From: Bacteroidota bacterium
Lineage (GTDB): Bacteria; Bacteroidota; Bacteroidia; Chitinophagales; Chitinophagaceae
Direction of reading: 5' to 3'
Assembly: GCA_016706595.1 (NCBI GenBank)
Contig: JADJJH010000002.1
Span: 372,001 to 436,000 of the forward strand
DNA: 64,000 nucleotides
The position numbers and the translations under genes are program-made. Under the pieces are notes generated by a model. It made no database searches, was not told where the DNA came from, and was given only the letters and a program-made list of their open reading frames with translations. Shown in pieces: positions 54,264 to 61,946 of the stretch; positions within the stretch are counted from its first letter, which is position 1, and each line of letters opens with the position of its first letter.

Positions 54264-55667
54264 TTAGTCGAGGGTTACTGTTTGATGCATGTTAGGCACC
54301 GTCACTTCTTTAAAATGTTTTTTTAATAATTTGTGTTGAAACTTTTGTTGGACCTCATATTCGCCATGCACCAAAAACAATTGCTTTACCAAGGATGGAT
54401 TTTGACAAGCTAAGAACTGACAAAGATCATCGTAATCGCCATGTGCACTCATACTTCGAATACTTCCGATAGCAGCTTTTACATCAAACTCTTCACCAAA
54501 AATTCGTACGCGTTTTTCTCCTCTTTGCAATTTCGCACCCAATGAATGAAACTCACAAAAGCCAACCATCAAGATTGTATTTCTTGGATTTTCGATATTA
54601 TTGGCAATATGATGTTTGACCCTGCCGGCTTCAGCCATACCTGATGCCGAAATAATTACCATAGGTTCTTTACGAAGATTCAATGCTTTTGAATCTTCGG
54701 CATCCGCAACAAATGTTAAGCCTTTAAACTCAAATGGGTCCTTATCTAATTTCATAAGTTCAACCACATGGTTATTAAAAAGGTGACTATGTTTTTTTAC
54801 AATTAAAGTGGTTTTAGTTGATAAAGGACTATCGACATAATAATTTAAATTCGGTAATCTGCCTTGTGTCTCCAATTTATTTAAGGCGTATAAAATCTCT
54901 TGTGTTCGTCCTACACTAAAAGCAGGTATAATAAGTTTGCCCCGATTGGTTATACAGGTATCTTGAATATAATGTAATAACGCTTCTTCAGTTCCTTCAA
55001 AATCTTCATGCAATGAATCGCCATAGGTGCTTTCTAGAATAATATAATCGGCTTGCGGAAATTCTTCAGGCGAACGCAAGATCACATCACGATAGCGCCC
55101 TACATCACCACTAAAAGTAATATTAGTTTCTTTCCCATCTTCGTGAATACGCACGTGTACGGCAGCACTACCTAAAATATGTCCGGTATCAGTATATATA
55201 AATGAAATGTCGTCATCGATTTGGCAGCGTTCGCCGTAAGGCACTTCAACAAAACGAGGAAATACACTTTGCGCATCTTCAATCGAATAAAGTGGCTCTA
55301 TATAAGGCTCGCCTTTTTTTGCTCGCCTTTTATTTACAAAAGCAACATCTGCTTGCTGTATAAAAGCAGAATCGAGCAATAATATCTCTGTTAAATCTGC
55401 AGTTGCCGGTGTGCAATAAATTTTCCCTTTATAACCTTCTTTGATAAGTTTTGGTAAGAGGCCCGAATGGTCAATATGCGCATGCGATAAGATCATATAG
55501 TCGATTTCCATCGGATCGAACCCAAAATGTTGATTCATAGGCAAGGTTTCTTTACCCATTCCTTGAAAAAGCCCGCAATCAAGCAATACTTTTTTCCCGT
55601 TTTTTAAATGAATTAGATGTTTTGATCCGGTTACAGTTCTGGCTGCACCATGAAAGGAGATTTTCAT
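54264..55667 (-). CDS. MBL-fold beta-CASP RNA hydrolase
   Basis: 467 residues: metallo-beta-lactamase domain with SHAHIDH at 61-67, then DTGHILGSA and FSGDVGR, a beta-CASP domain carrying ESTYGDSLHE, and the C-terminal SMSAHGDYDDL and LVHGEYE motifs. This is the CPSF73/Ysh1-like arrangement of bacterial RNA-processing nucleases. Likely a ribonuclease in RNA turnover, but the precise target is unknown. Followed 80 bases later on the same strand by the CoA-binding gene. Confidence 0.9.
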   Translation of the reverse strand: MKISFHGAARTVTGSKHLIHLKNGKKVLLDCGLFQGMGKETLPMNQHFGFDPMEIDYMILSHAHIDHSGLLPKLIKEGYKGKIYCTPATADLTEILLLDSAFIQQADVAFVNKRRAKKGEPYIEPLYSIEDAQSVFPRFVEVPYGERCQIDDDISFIYTDTGHILGSAAVHVRIHEDGKETNITFSGDVGRYRDVILRSPEEFPQADYIILESTYGDSLHEDFEGTEEALLHYIQDTCITNRGKLIIPAFSVGRTQEILYALNKLETQGRLPNLNYYVDSPLSTKTTLIVKKHSHLFNNHVVELMKLDKDPFEFKGLTFVADAEDSKALNLRKEPMVIISASGMAEAGRVKHHIANNIENPRNTILMVGFCEFHSLGAKLQRGEKRVRIFGEEFDVKAAIGSIRSMSAHGDYDDLCQFLACQNPSLVKQLFLVHGEYEVQQKFQHKLLKKHFKEVTVPNMHQTVTLD

Positions 55668-55810
55668 TTTTTAAGGTTTTATGTTCTTAGTCTAACGATT
55701 TATACTATATTAGCGTCTAATTCGTGTAAATATATGCATTCTATCTCAGCTTGAATTTAGAGAATTGAAGGTAAGTATAATCGCACTTAATTATAAATTA
55801 AAAAGAAAAC

Positions 55811-56827
55811 ATGAGAGCTATTTTTTCGGCACTGGCATTATTTACAGTCGTTTTCTGTTTTACAGGCTGTAAAAAATATAACCAGGTAGATAATTCCGGA
55901 ACTGTAAAAACCCCCTATATTTTATACATCGGCGGTTATTATGGCACCTTACATAAAACCAATGATGCCCTCTATTTTAATTCTCTTTTCCCAACCGACG
56001 CCTCCACTGTTCGCCAAATTTTAGCGGCAGACACGATGTTGATGTACTTGAAAGGAAATTTTTATTTTAGCAGAAATGAAGGTTCGGCGTTCAAACAATC
56101 AAATGACCATCCGCGCGATTTTGAAGATCTTTTTTATAAATACTTCTTACCCAATCAGTCACTTTACGAAACTACAAGTAAAAGGGTATACTTATGTTCA
56201 CAAACCGGACTAGAATACAGTACCGATAATGGTGAAACTTTTACACAAGAAACAAATTGGGCAGCAGGTAGTGCGGCAATTACCCCTACATCAATTACTC
56301 AACTTGATAATGGCAATTTGTATATCATTAGAGACACTGATAATGTTTATCAAAAACAACCCGGAGGATCATGGACCAGAATTAACCAAACTACACCATT
56401 GCCTTTGCAATCATCGTGGTATATAACCGATAAAAACAATACATTATTTGCCATTGATTTTTTAGGCACTAACGGAATTTATTATAGTAATAATGGTGCC
56501 GATTGGACAGCATGTACCGGTATTCCTAAGAGTCGTAAAATTTTATTTGGCACACAAGCGTTGAGTTTGAATAATACTTTTTTTGCAGGGTTGGATAGTG
56601 GAGGCTTATATCGTTTAGATGCTACCGGAACTAATTTCACGACTTCTACCATTGGTATTCCTTGGTATGCTAAAGTTCATTTTGTAGCTGGAAAGAAAGT
56701 GGTTTATCGTACAGATGTAGAGCGTTATTACCATTTTTGCGCTACCGATATTGGCTTGTATATTAGCGAAAACGATGGTAAAGATTGGCGTAAATTGCGC
56801 GATGGGGCTTATTCATCGCTCTATTAA
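55811..56827 (+). CDS. Propeller-like lipoprotein with Asp-box repeats
   Basis: 338 residues with signal peptide and lipobox (FTGC, Cys 20). Asp-box motifs of the sialidase/BNR type recur: LEYSTDNGETF, IYYSNNGADW and LYISENDGKDW, typical of a beta-propeller. These fold signatures indicate ligand or glycan binding rather than a specific enzyme. Five bases separate it from the next exported propeller-like gene, so they form a pair. Confidence 0.7.
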   Translation: MRAIFSALALFTVVFCFTGCKKYNQVDNSGTVKTPYILYIGGYYGTLHKTNDALYFNSLFPTDASTVRQILAADTMLMYLKGNFYFSRNEGSAFKQSNDHPRDFEDLFYKYFLPNQSLYETTSKRVYLCSQTGLEYSTDNGETFTQETNWAAGSAAITPTSITQLDNGNLYIIRDTDNVYQKQPGGSWTRINQTTPLPLQSSWYITDKNNTLFAIDFLGTNGIYYSNNGADWTACTGIPKSRKILFGTQALSLNNTFFAGLDSGGLYRLDATGTNFTTSTIGIPWYAKVHFVAGKKVVYRTDVERYYHFCATDIGLYISENDGKDWRKLRDGAYSSLY

Positions 56828-56832
56828 TTTTC

Positions 56833-57660
56833 ATGCTGAAGTATCCTTTACTTCTATGCTTTATTCTGTTCACTTCGTGGAAATCTGAAGCGGAAGATAG
56901 TCTTCAACTCATCAAATCAATTCCTATACAAGGCTTACTCATTAGCACCGATCCACTAGGTAATGTATATATCGTAAAAGAAAATAATAGTGTATACCGA
57001 ATCAATTCGAAAGGTGATAGCACTGGGATATTTAATGAAATCAAAAAAGGGAAGATTACGCAAATCGATGCGAGTAACCCATTGAGGGTGCTATTATATT
57101 ATGCCGATTATAATCAGATTGTGGTTTTAAACAATATGATGACGCAAAAGAATGTTATTAAATTAAATAGTATTGGTTTAAATAATATTGCTTGCATAGC
57201 CAACTCAGCTGATGGAAGTATTTGGTTGTATGACGCCGTAAATGGCAACTTATTGAAAATTGACGAACAATTGAATATCTTACTCAATGTAAATCTGCGA
57301 AGTATACAAGAAAATCCCTTGGCACCAACAGCTATGTTTGAAAGCGAACGGTCATTATACATCACTGATACCTTAGACGGAATTCGGAAATTTGATTTGT
57401 TCGGATTTTATAATACAAGCTATCATTTCAAAAGTAGAGATGTTCAACTTATACAAAATTATTTTGTGTATCGTGTTGATTCAAATTTAGTATCGTATAA
57501 TATGAATACGCTTAACGAAAGAATTTTACAATTACCTGATTCGAAAACCATTAAACAAGTACGAATTGAGAGAGACATGGTTTATATACTAAGAGAAACG
57601 TCGTTAGATCTGTATTCTATTATGGCAACCATCGAAAGAGAATCGACAGATTACAAATAA
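56833..57660 (+). CDS. Exported propeller-like protein
   Basis: 275 residues: signal peptide (MLKYPLLLCFILFTSWKSEA), then NHL-like or PQQ-like strands such as LISTDPLGNVYIVKEN and SIWLYDAVNGNLLKID, forming a likely six-bladed propeller. It has no sorting domain. The pair with the Asp-box lipoprotein suggests a joint envelope function that cannot be specified. Its 3' end overlaps pyrF on the other strand by ten bases. Confidence 0.65.
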   Translation: MLKYPLLLCFILFTSWKSEAEDSLQLIKSIPIQGLLISTDPLGNVYIVKENNSVYRINSKGDSTGIFNEIKKGKITQIDASNPLRVLLYYADYNQIVVLNNMMTQKNVIKLNSIGLNNIACIANSADGSIWLYDAVNGNLLKIDEQLNILLNVNLRSIQENPLAPTAMFESERSLYITDTLDGIRKFDLFGFYNTSYHFKSRDVQLIQNYFVYRVDSNLVSYNMNTLNERILQLPDSKTIKQVRIERDMVYILRETSLDLYSIMATIERESTDYK

Positions 57661-58451
57661 TTCGCCATTTGTAGTTGTAAACTCATAGCTTCTTCTCTTG
57701 CTTTATTTGCATAATCAGTATCATTTCCTGCATAAATAATTTGACGCGAAACATTTACTAATATGCCAATATCTTCATTCATGCCATGTTTACTTACTTC
57801 TTCTAAACTGCCGCCCTGTGTACCAACGCCTGGGATTAATAAAAAATGATTAGGTACTATTTGACGAATCTCACTTAGCTGTTCGGCTTTGGTAGCACCC
57901 ACTACAAACATCAGATTTTCAGGTGTCCCCCATGTACTTACTTTTTGCAATACGGTTTCAAATAATCGTTGTTTATTACTTTCTAGTACTTGAAAATCGA
58001 AGGACCCTTCATTTGACGTAAGCGCTAGAACGATAGTCCATTTACCAGTAAAATCTAAAAAGGGCTTTACACTGTCCTTGCCCATATATGGCGCCACGGT
58101 AATACTATCGAAATTCATTTGTTCGAAAAAAGCTTTTGCATATTGTGTACTCGTATTGCCAATATCTCCACGTTTTGCATCTGCAATGGTAAAGATGTTT
58201 TCAGGAATATAGGCCAATGTTTTTTGCATAGCTTGCCATCCTGAAATACCCATCGCTTCGTAAAAAGCGGTATTGATTTTATAGCTTACGCAGAGGTCGT
58301 GTGTAGCATCAATAATTTGTTTATTGAATGAAAAAACCGGATCTTCTTCTTGTAATAAGTGCGCAGGTATTTTTGTGATATCCGTATCTAATCCAATACA
58401 GAGATACGATTTTTTTTGTTTGATTTGTGCTATCAGTGCTTGTCTGTTCAT
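57651..58451 (-). CDS. pyrF: Orotidine-5'-phosphate decarboxylase
   Basis: Final step of UMP synthesis. From ATG 58451 the protein has 266 residues of the longer PyrF type, with CIGLDTDITKIP at the N-terminus, the catalytic DAKRGDIGNTS segment and a phosphate-binding LLIPGVGTQGGS loop. An in-frame TTG (58466) lies next to the mrp stop and is less likely. mrp is directly upstream, so the two are probably cotranscribed. Confidence 0.94.
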   Translation of the reverse strand: MNRQALIAQIKQKKSYLCIGLDTDITKIPAHLLQEEDPVFSFNKQIIDATHDLCVSYKINTAFYEAMGISGWQAMQKTLAYIPENIFTIADAKRGDIGNTSTQYAKAFFEQMNFDSITVAPYMGKDSVKPFLDFTGKWTIVLALTSNEGSFDFQVLESNKQRLFETVLQKVSTWGTPENLMFVVGATKAEQLSEIRQIVPNHFLLIPGVGTQGGSLEEVSKHGMNEDIGILVNVSRQIIYAGNDTDYANKAREEAMSLQLQMANYL

Positions 58452-58466
58452 GCCATTCCTTTTCAA

Positions 58467-59561
58467 TTAACTTGCCATCTGAACCACTTTTGTTGGTTCG
58501 AGATTAGCATTTCGTATAGAGATATTTCGCGCTACTTGTTGTGCTACAGCATCAATGGCTTTCATTGAAATTTCGTCACCATGTAAATAAGCCGGCTTGC
58601 CTTCATCGCCACCTTCACGTATGCTCATGGTAATAGGAATTTCACCCAGATAAGGTACTTCAAATAAATCGGCTAAGCGTTTTCCGCCTTCTCGGCCAAA
58701 AATGTAATATTTATTATCAGGTAATTCGGCTGGTGTAAAGTAAGCCATATTTTCAACCACGCCCAAAACAGGCACCTTAATTTGCGGACCGTCAAACATC
58801 ATAATCGCTTTCTTGGCATCAGCTAATGCTACCTCTTGCGGAGTGGTAACAATTACCGCTCCAGTAACCGGTATAGTTTGTACCAAAGTAAGATGAATAT
58901 CACCGGTACCCGGCGGTAAATCTATAATTAAGTAATCAAGTTCTTCCCATAAAACGTCTGTTACAAATTGTTTTAGCGCACTACTTGCCATAGGCCCTCT
59001 CCACACTATGGCTTGCTTATCATCTATCAATAAACCAATACTCATGGCTTTTATGCCCATCACATCTATCGGCACGATCATAGCTTTACCGTCAACATCT
59101 TTCATGAGAGGTCTTTCACCACGAATACCTAGCATGATTGGAATAGATGGTCCGTAAATATCTGCATCCATCAATCCTACCTTAGAACCACCTTTGGCTA
59201 AGGCTAAAGCCAAATTAACCGAAACAGTAGATTTTCCCACACCGCCTTTCCCACTGCCTACTGCAATAATATTTTTGACATTCGGTAAAACCATTTTATT
59301 GTCTTTACGATTACTATTTACGTTAGCCGTAAAGTTTACTTTTACATCGGCGGTTTTATCTACCAATAATTTAATGGCATTTTCACAGGCGCCTTTTATC
59401 ATGTCTTTGAGCGGACAAGCAGGTGTGGTAAGAACCACGGTAAATGATACATGATTGCCATTAATTTCGATGTCCTTAATCATATTCAAGGTCACTAAAT
59501 CTTTCCCTAAATCGGGTTCCTGTACATTACTGAGTGCTTCGAGTACTTTTTCTTTTGTCAT
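58467..59561 (-). CDS. mrp: Mrp/ApbC-type iron-sulfur cluster carrier ATPase
   Basis: P-loop ATPase that carries and delivers Fe-S clusters. 364 residues: an N-terminal DUF59 (MIP18) domain with the family CPLKDMIK Cys (about residue 49), then a deviant Walker A GSGKGGVGKST and the DADIYGPSIP and DLPPGTGD segments. The C-terminal CxxC that binds the bridging cluster in many Mrp proteins is not seen; the usual place reads ENMAYFTPAELPDNKYYIFG. I recall this variant as common in Bacteroidota. Precedes pyrF. Confidence 0.92.
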   Translation of the reverse strand: MTKEKVLEALSNVQEPDLGKDLVTLNMIKDIEINGNHVSFTVVLTTPACPLKDMIKGACENAIKLLVDKTADVKVNFTANVNSNRKDNKMVLPNVKNIIAVGSGKGGVGKSTVSVNLALALAKGGSKVGLMDADIYGPSIPIMLGIRGERPLMKDVDGKAMIVPIDVMGIKAMSIGLLIDDKQAIVWRGPMASSALKQFVTDVLWEELDYLIIDLPPGTGDIHLTLVQTIPVTGAVIVTTPQEVALADAKKAIMMFDGPQIKVPVLGVVENMAYFTPAELPDNKYYIFGREGGKRLADLFEVPYLGEIPITMSIREGGDEGKPAYLHGDEISMKAIDAVAQQVARNISIRNANLEPTKVVQMAS

Positions 59562-59641
59562 GATATAAAAAACCTATGTTAAAATCGAAGCAAATGTAAT
59601 CACAAATAAGCTTTGTCAGGCTTTTCGTTTAGATTTGTCAT

Positions 59642-60274
59642 GTGAAAAAAATTCTTTTCTTACTCATAGTCTTGGCTACGTATTATAATGAGCTAAAGGC
59701 ACAGTATGGTTTCGATAATATGGTTGAACTTACCGGCGTTGTTATGAGCGCCGATAGCTTACGTTATCTGCCATATGTAACCGTATACCTTCCATCGAAA
59801 CAAAGTGGTACCATGACCTCAGACCGCGGTGTTTTTTCGATGATTGTAAATAAAGGGGATACCTTAGAATTTAGGAGTATTGGCTACCGAAAGAAAAGAT
59901 ATGTGGTGCCAAAAGATTTAGATGGTAATCGATTTTCGATTATACAATTAATGACCCAAGATACATTTTACTTAGCTACAACTATTATCCGTCCTCGAAT
60001 TTCAAAGGAAGAATTTGATTTAGCTTTTCGAAAAATGTATATTCCTGATGATAAATTAGAAACTGCGAGAAAAAATACCGAATCGCAAACTATGAAAATG
60101 TTAGCTATGATTGTTCCAAAGGATGGACGAGAAAATCAGCAAGCCTATCAAAATTTAGTTGCACAACGAAATTATTGGGCCGGCCAACAACCACCAATGA
60201 CCATTTTTAGTCCACTGGCATGGATGGAATTTTTTAATGCGTGGAAGCGAGGTGATTTTAAGAGGAAAAGATAA
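59642..60274 (+). CDS. Exported protein with carboxypeptidase-regulatory-like domain
   Basis: 210 residues from GTG 59642 (MKKILFLLIVLATYYNELKAQ). An N-terminal CarboxypepD_reg-like beta domain (VELTGVVMSADSLRYLPYVTVYL, then TSDRGVFSMIV and LEFRSIGYRKK) is followed by a charged helical tail. Such domains occur at the start of TonB-dependent receptors; here it stands alone. A TAGATTTG box (59630-59637) is four bases before the start, so the mRNA may be leaderless. The stop codon lies inside the first copy of a flanking direct repeat. Confidence 0.75.
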   Translation: MKKILFLLIVLATYYNELKAQYGFDNMVELTGVVMSADSLRYLPYVTVYLPSKQSGTMTSDRGVFSMIVNKGDTLEFRSIGYRKKRYVVPKDLDGNRFSIIQLMTQDTFYLATTIIRPRISKEEFDLAFRKMYIPDDKLETARKNTESQTMKMLAMIVPKDGRENQQAYQNLVAQRNYWAGQQPPMTIFSPLAWMEFFNAWKRGDFKRKR

Positions 60275-60299
60275 AAACAATTGCGAATGGAGAAATACG
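60268..60299. repeat. Direct repeat, left copy (flanks the dioxygenase gene)
   Basis: AAGATAAAAACAATTGCGAA and TGGAGAAATACG continue as a 32-base unit matching 60976-61007 with two mismatches. It overlaps the stop codon of the upstream gene. Confidence 0.7.
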
Positions 60300-60371
60300 A
60301 ATTACGTATTCCTAAGTTCGGTAACAATACACCCCGTAATTTTTAATTCGTAATTGAAAATTAAATATAAA

Positions 60372-60977
60372 ATGGACAGGAAAAAATTTATTATCAGCAC
60401 TTCATTAACTGTCTTTAGTTTATCAACTTTCGGCTCAATCCTGCAAGATGCGCAAGGAGAATTCAAAGGCGATTGTGAAACTACAAATGATATTTTAGGT
60501 CCGTATTACAGACCAGATGCGCCATTCCGAGATAATTTAACCTACCCAGGTTTGCTTGGTACAAAAATTTTGTTGAAGGGAAAGGTTCTTAAACAAGACT
60601 GCATAACTCCTTTAAAAAAGGCCTTAGTAGAAATATGGCATTGTAGTTCGGCAGGTGAATACGATAATGATAGCAAGGAATTTAGACATCGGGCCAGTTT
60701 ATATACGAACGAACAAGGCGAATATTAATTTGCAACCATTTTGCCCGGAAAGTATTTGAATGGCGAATTGTATAGGCCTTCACATATTCATTATAGAGTT
60801 ACTGAACAGAATAGTAAAGAACTAATATCTCAAATTTATTTTAAGGGTGATCCACATATTGAAGAAGATCCTTGGGCTTCACAAAAAAAAGCTAGTCTTA
60901 GAATATTGCAAATAAGTCCGGAAGATATCAATGGCAATTTGTCGATTCATTTCGATATCTATTTACAAGAAAAATAA
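60372..60977 (+). pseudogene. Intradiol ring-cleavage dioxygenase-like gene with in-frame stop
   Basis: From ATG 60372 (MDRKKFIISTSL, a Tat-less signal-like N-terminus) the frame encodes an intradiol dioxygenase core: NDILGPYYRPDAPFR with an iron-ligand Tyr, then EIWHCSSAGEYDND. After EQGEY it hits TAA at 60726-60728. The same frame then resumes FATILPGKYLNGELYRPSHIHYRV with the two His ligands, and ends at 60977. One base (for example AAA to TAA) explains the break. Each half alone lacks part of the iron site. Flanked by direct repeats at 60268 and 60976. Confidence 0.85.
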
Positions 60978-61007
60978 GATAAAAACAATTACGAATGGAG
61001 AATTACG
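60976..61007. repeat. Direct repeat, right copy
   Basis: AAGATAAAAACAATTACGAA then TGGAGAATTACG; the left copy is 708 bases away on the other side of the dioxygenase gene. The repeats could result from insertion or recombination around the gene, or from dispersed AATTACG-type noncoding repeats. Confidence 0.7.
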
Positions 61008-61159
61008 TTAAAAGCAAATTCAATGCCTATTCAACATACAACATGCTTTCATTCATAAATTTTTTAGTAGGATAATTCAAATGAAAATATAATAAAGTGA
61101 AGTAGCTTCTAATTCAGTTTAAAATTTTTGAGTCTTCCGAAATCTTACATTGATTTTGC

Positions 61160-61936
61160 TTAAGGGTGTATTGAATAAATAAACCCATTAATATTCGATT
61201 CTAAAATTGGTGAATCCAATAAATCGACATTACCATCGCCGTTAATATCCGGTGCTAGATAACCAAAGCCAAAATTATTAATTTCAGTTTCGAGCAAGCT
61301 CATATCTAATAAATCCATATTTTCATCTTGGTTTAAATCTCCAGAATACAAGGCATAGATACCGGGTGCTATTAAAATTTGATTATCCCCAAATGCTTTA
61401 CTTGCATCAGTGGTAAAATCGTAAGATGAACCATCGATAAGTATTGGAAATTTACTCCAAGTCTGAATTCCATTTCTATGTTTCAATACCACATAATAAC
61501 TTCCCGAATTGGTGAAATCAACAGAAATTATACCATTCGTATTTAGTAAAGTTACTTTGCTTTCGATGAGTGCATATGGCCATGTGCTGTTATGTAATTC
61601 AATAAGGATACTATCGCATTGATTTGATGCAGCGCCTGATACACCTTGATTCAGTAATACAGGCTGCATATATCCACCGCCTAAATAATAACCCTCGATA
61701 TATGCTTTCAAATTTAAAGATAACTTATAGGTTTGCTGAACACCTAATGTTATATTGCCTCCTGAACCGCTAGCATACTGAAAATCTATTTGACCTACAC
61801 TAACAGAAATACTTCCGCCTGAACCTATTGCATCGCCACCTGCACTCATTGTGTTTCGTTGTGCATCTGATTTTGAGTATACAATGCAAAGAAGCATCAA
61901 CATCATGTATTGTGTTATAATCTTTGACTTTCTCAT
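61160..61936 (-). CDS. Exported protein with dockerin-type EF-hand repeats
   Basis: 258 residues from ATG 61936 (signal peptide ending SKSDAQ; ATG 61960 would overlap the upstream stop). A Gly/Ser-rich module SVGQIDFQYASGSGGNITLGVQQ, of the kind often found before T9SS domains, is followed by a beta domain (about 80-185) and two dockerin-like loops, DLNQDENMDLLDMSLL and DINGDGNVDLLDSPIL, near the C-terminus. Calcium binding is probable. It lies ten bases after the S74 protein and looks coupled to it. No sorting domain is seen at its end. Confidence 0.75.
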   Translation of the reverse strand: MRKSKIITQYMMLMLLCIVYSKSDAQRNTMSAGGDAIGSGGSISVSVGQIDFQYASGSGGNITLGVQQTYKLSLNLKAYIEGYYLGGGYMQPVLLNQGVSGAASNQCDSILIELHNSTWPYALIESKVTLLNTNGIISVDFTNSGSYYVVLKHRNGIQTWSKFPILIDGSSYDFTTDASKAFGDNQILIAPGIYALYSGDLNQDENMDLLDMSLLETEINNFGFGYLAPDINGDGNVDLLDSPILESNINGFIYSIHP

Positions 61937-61946
61937 GGTGTGAATT

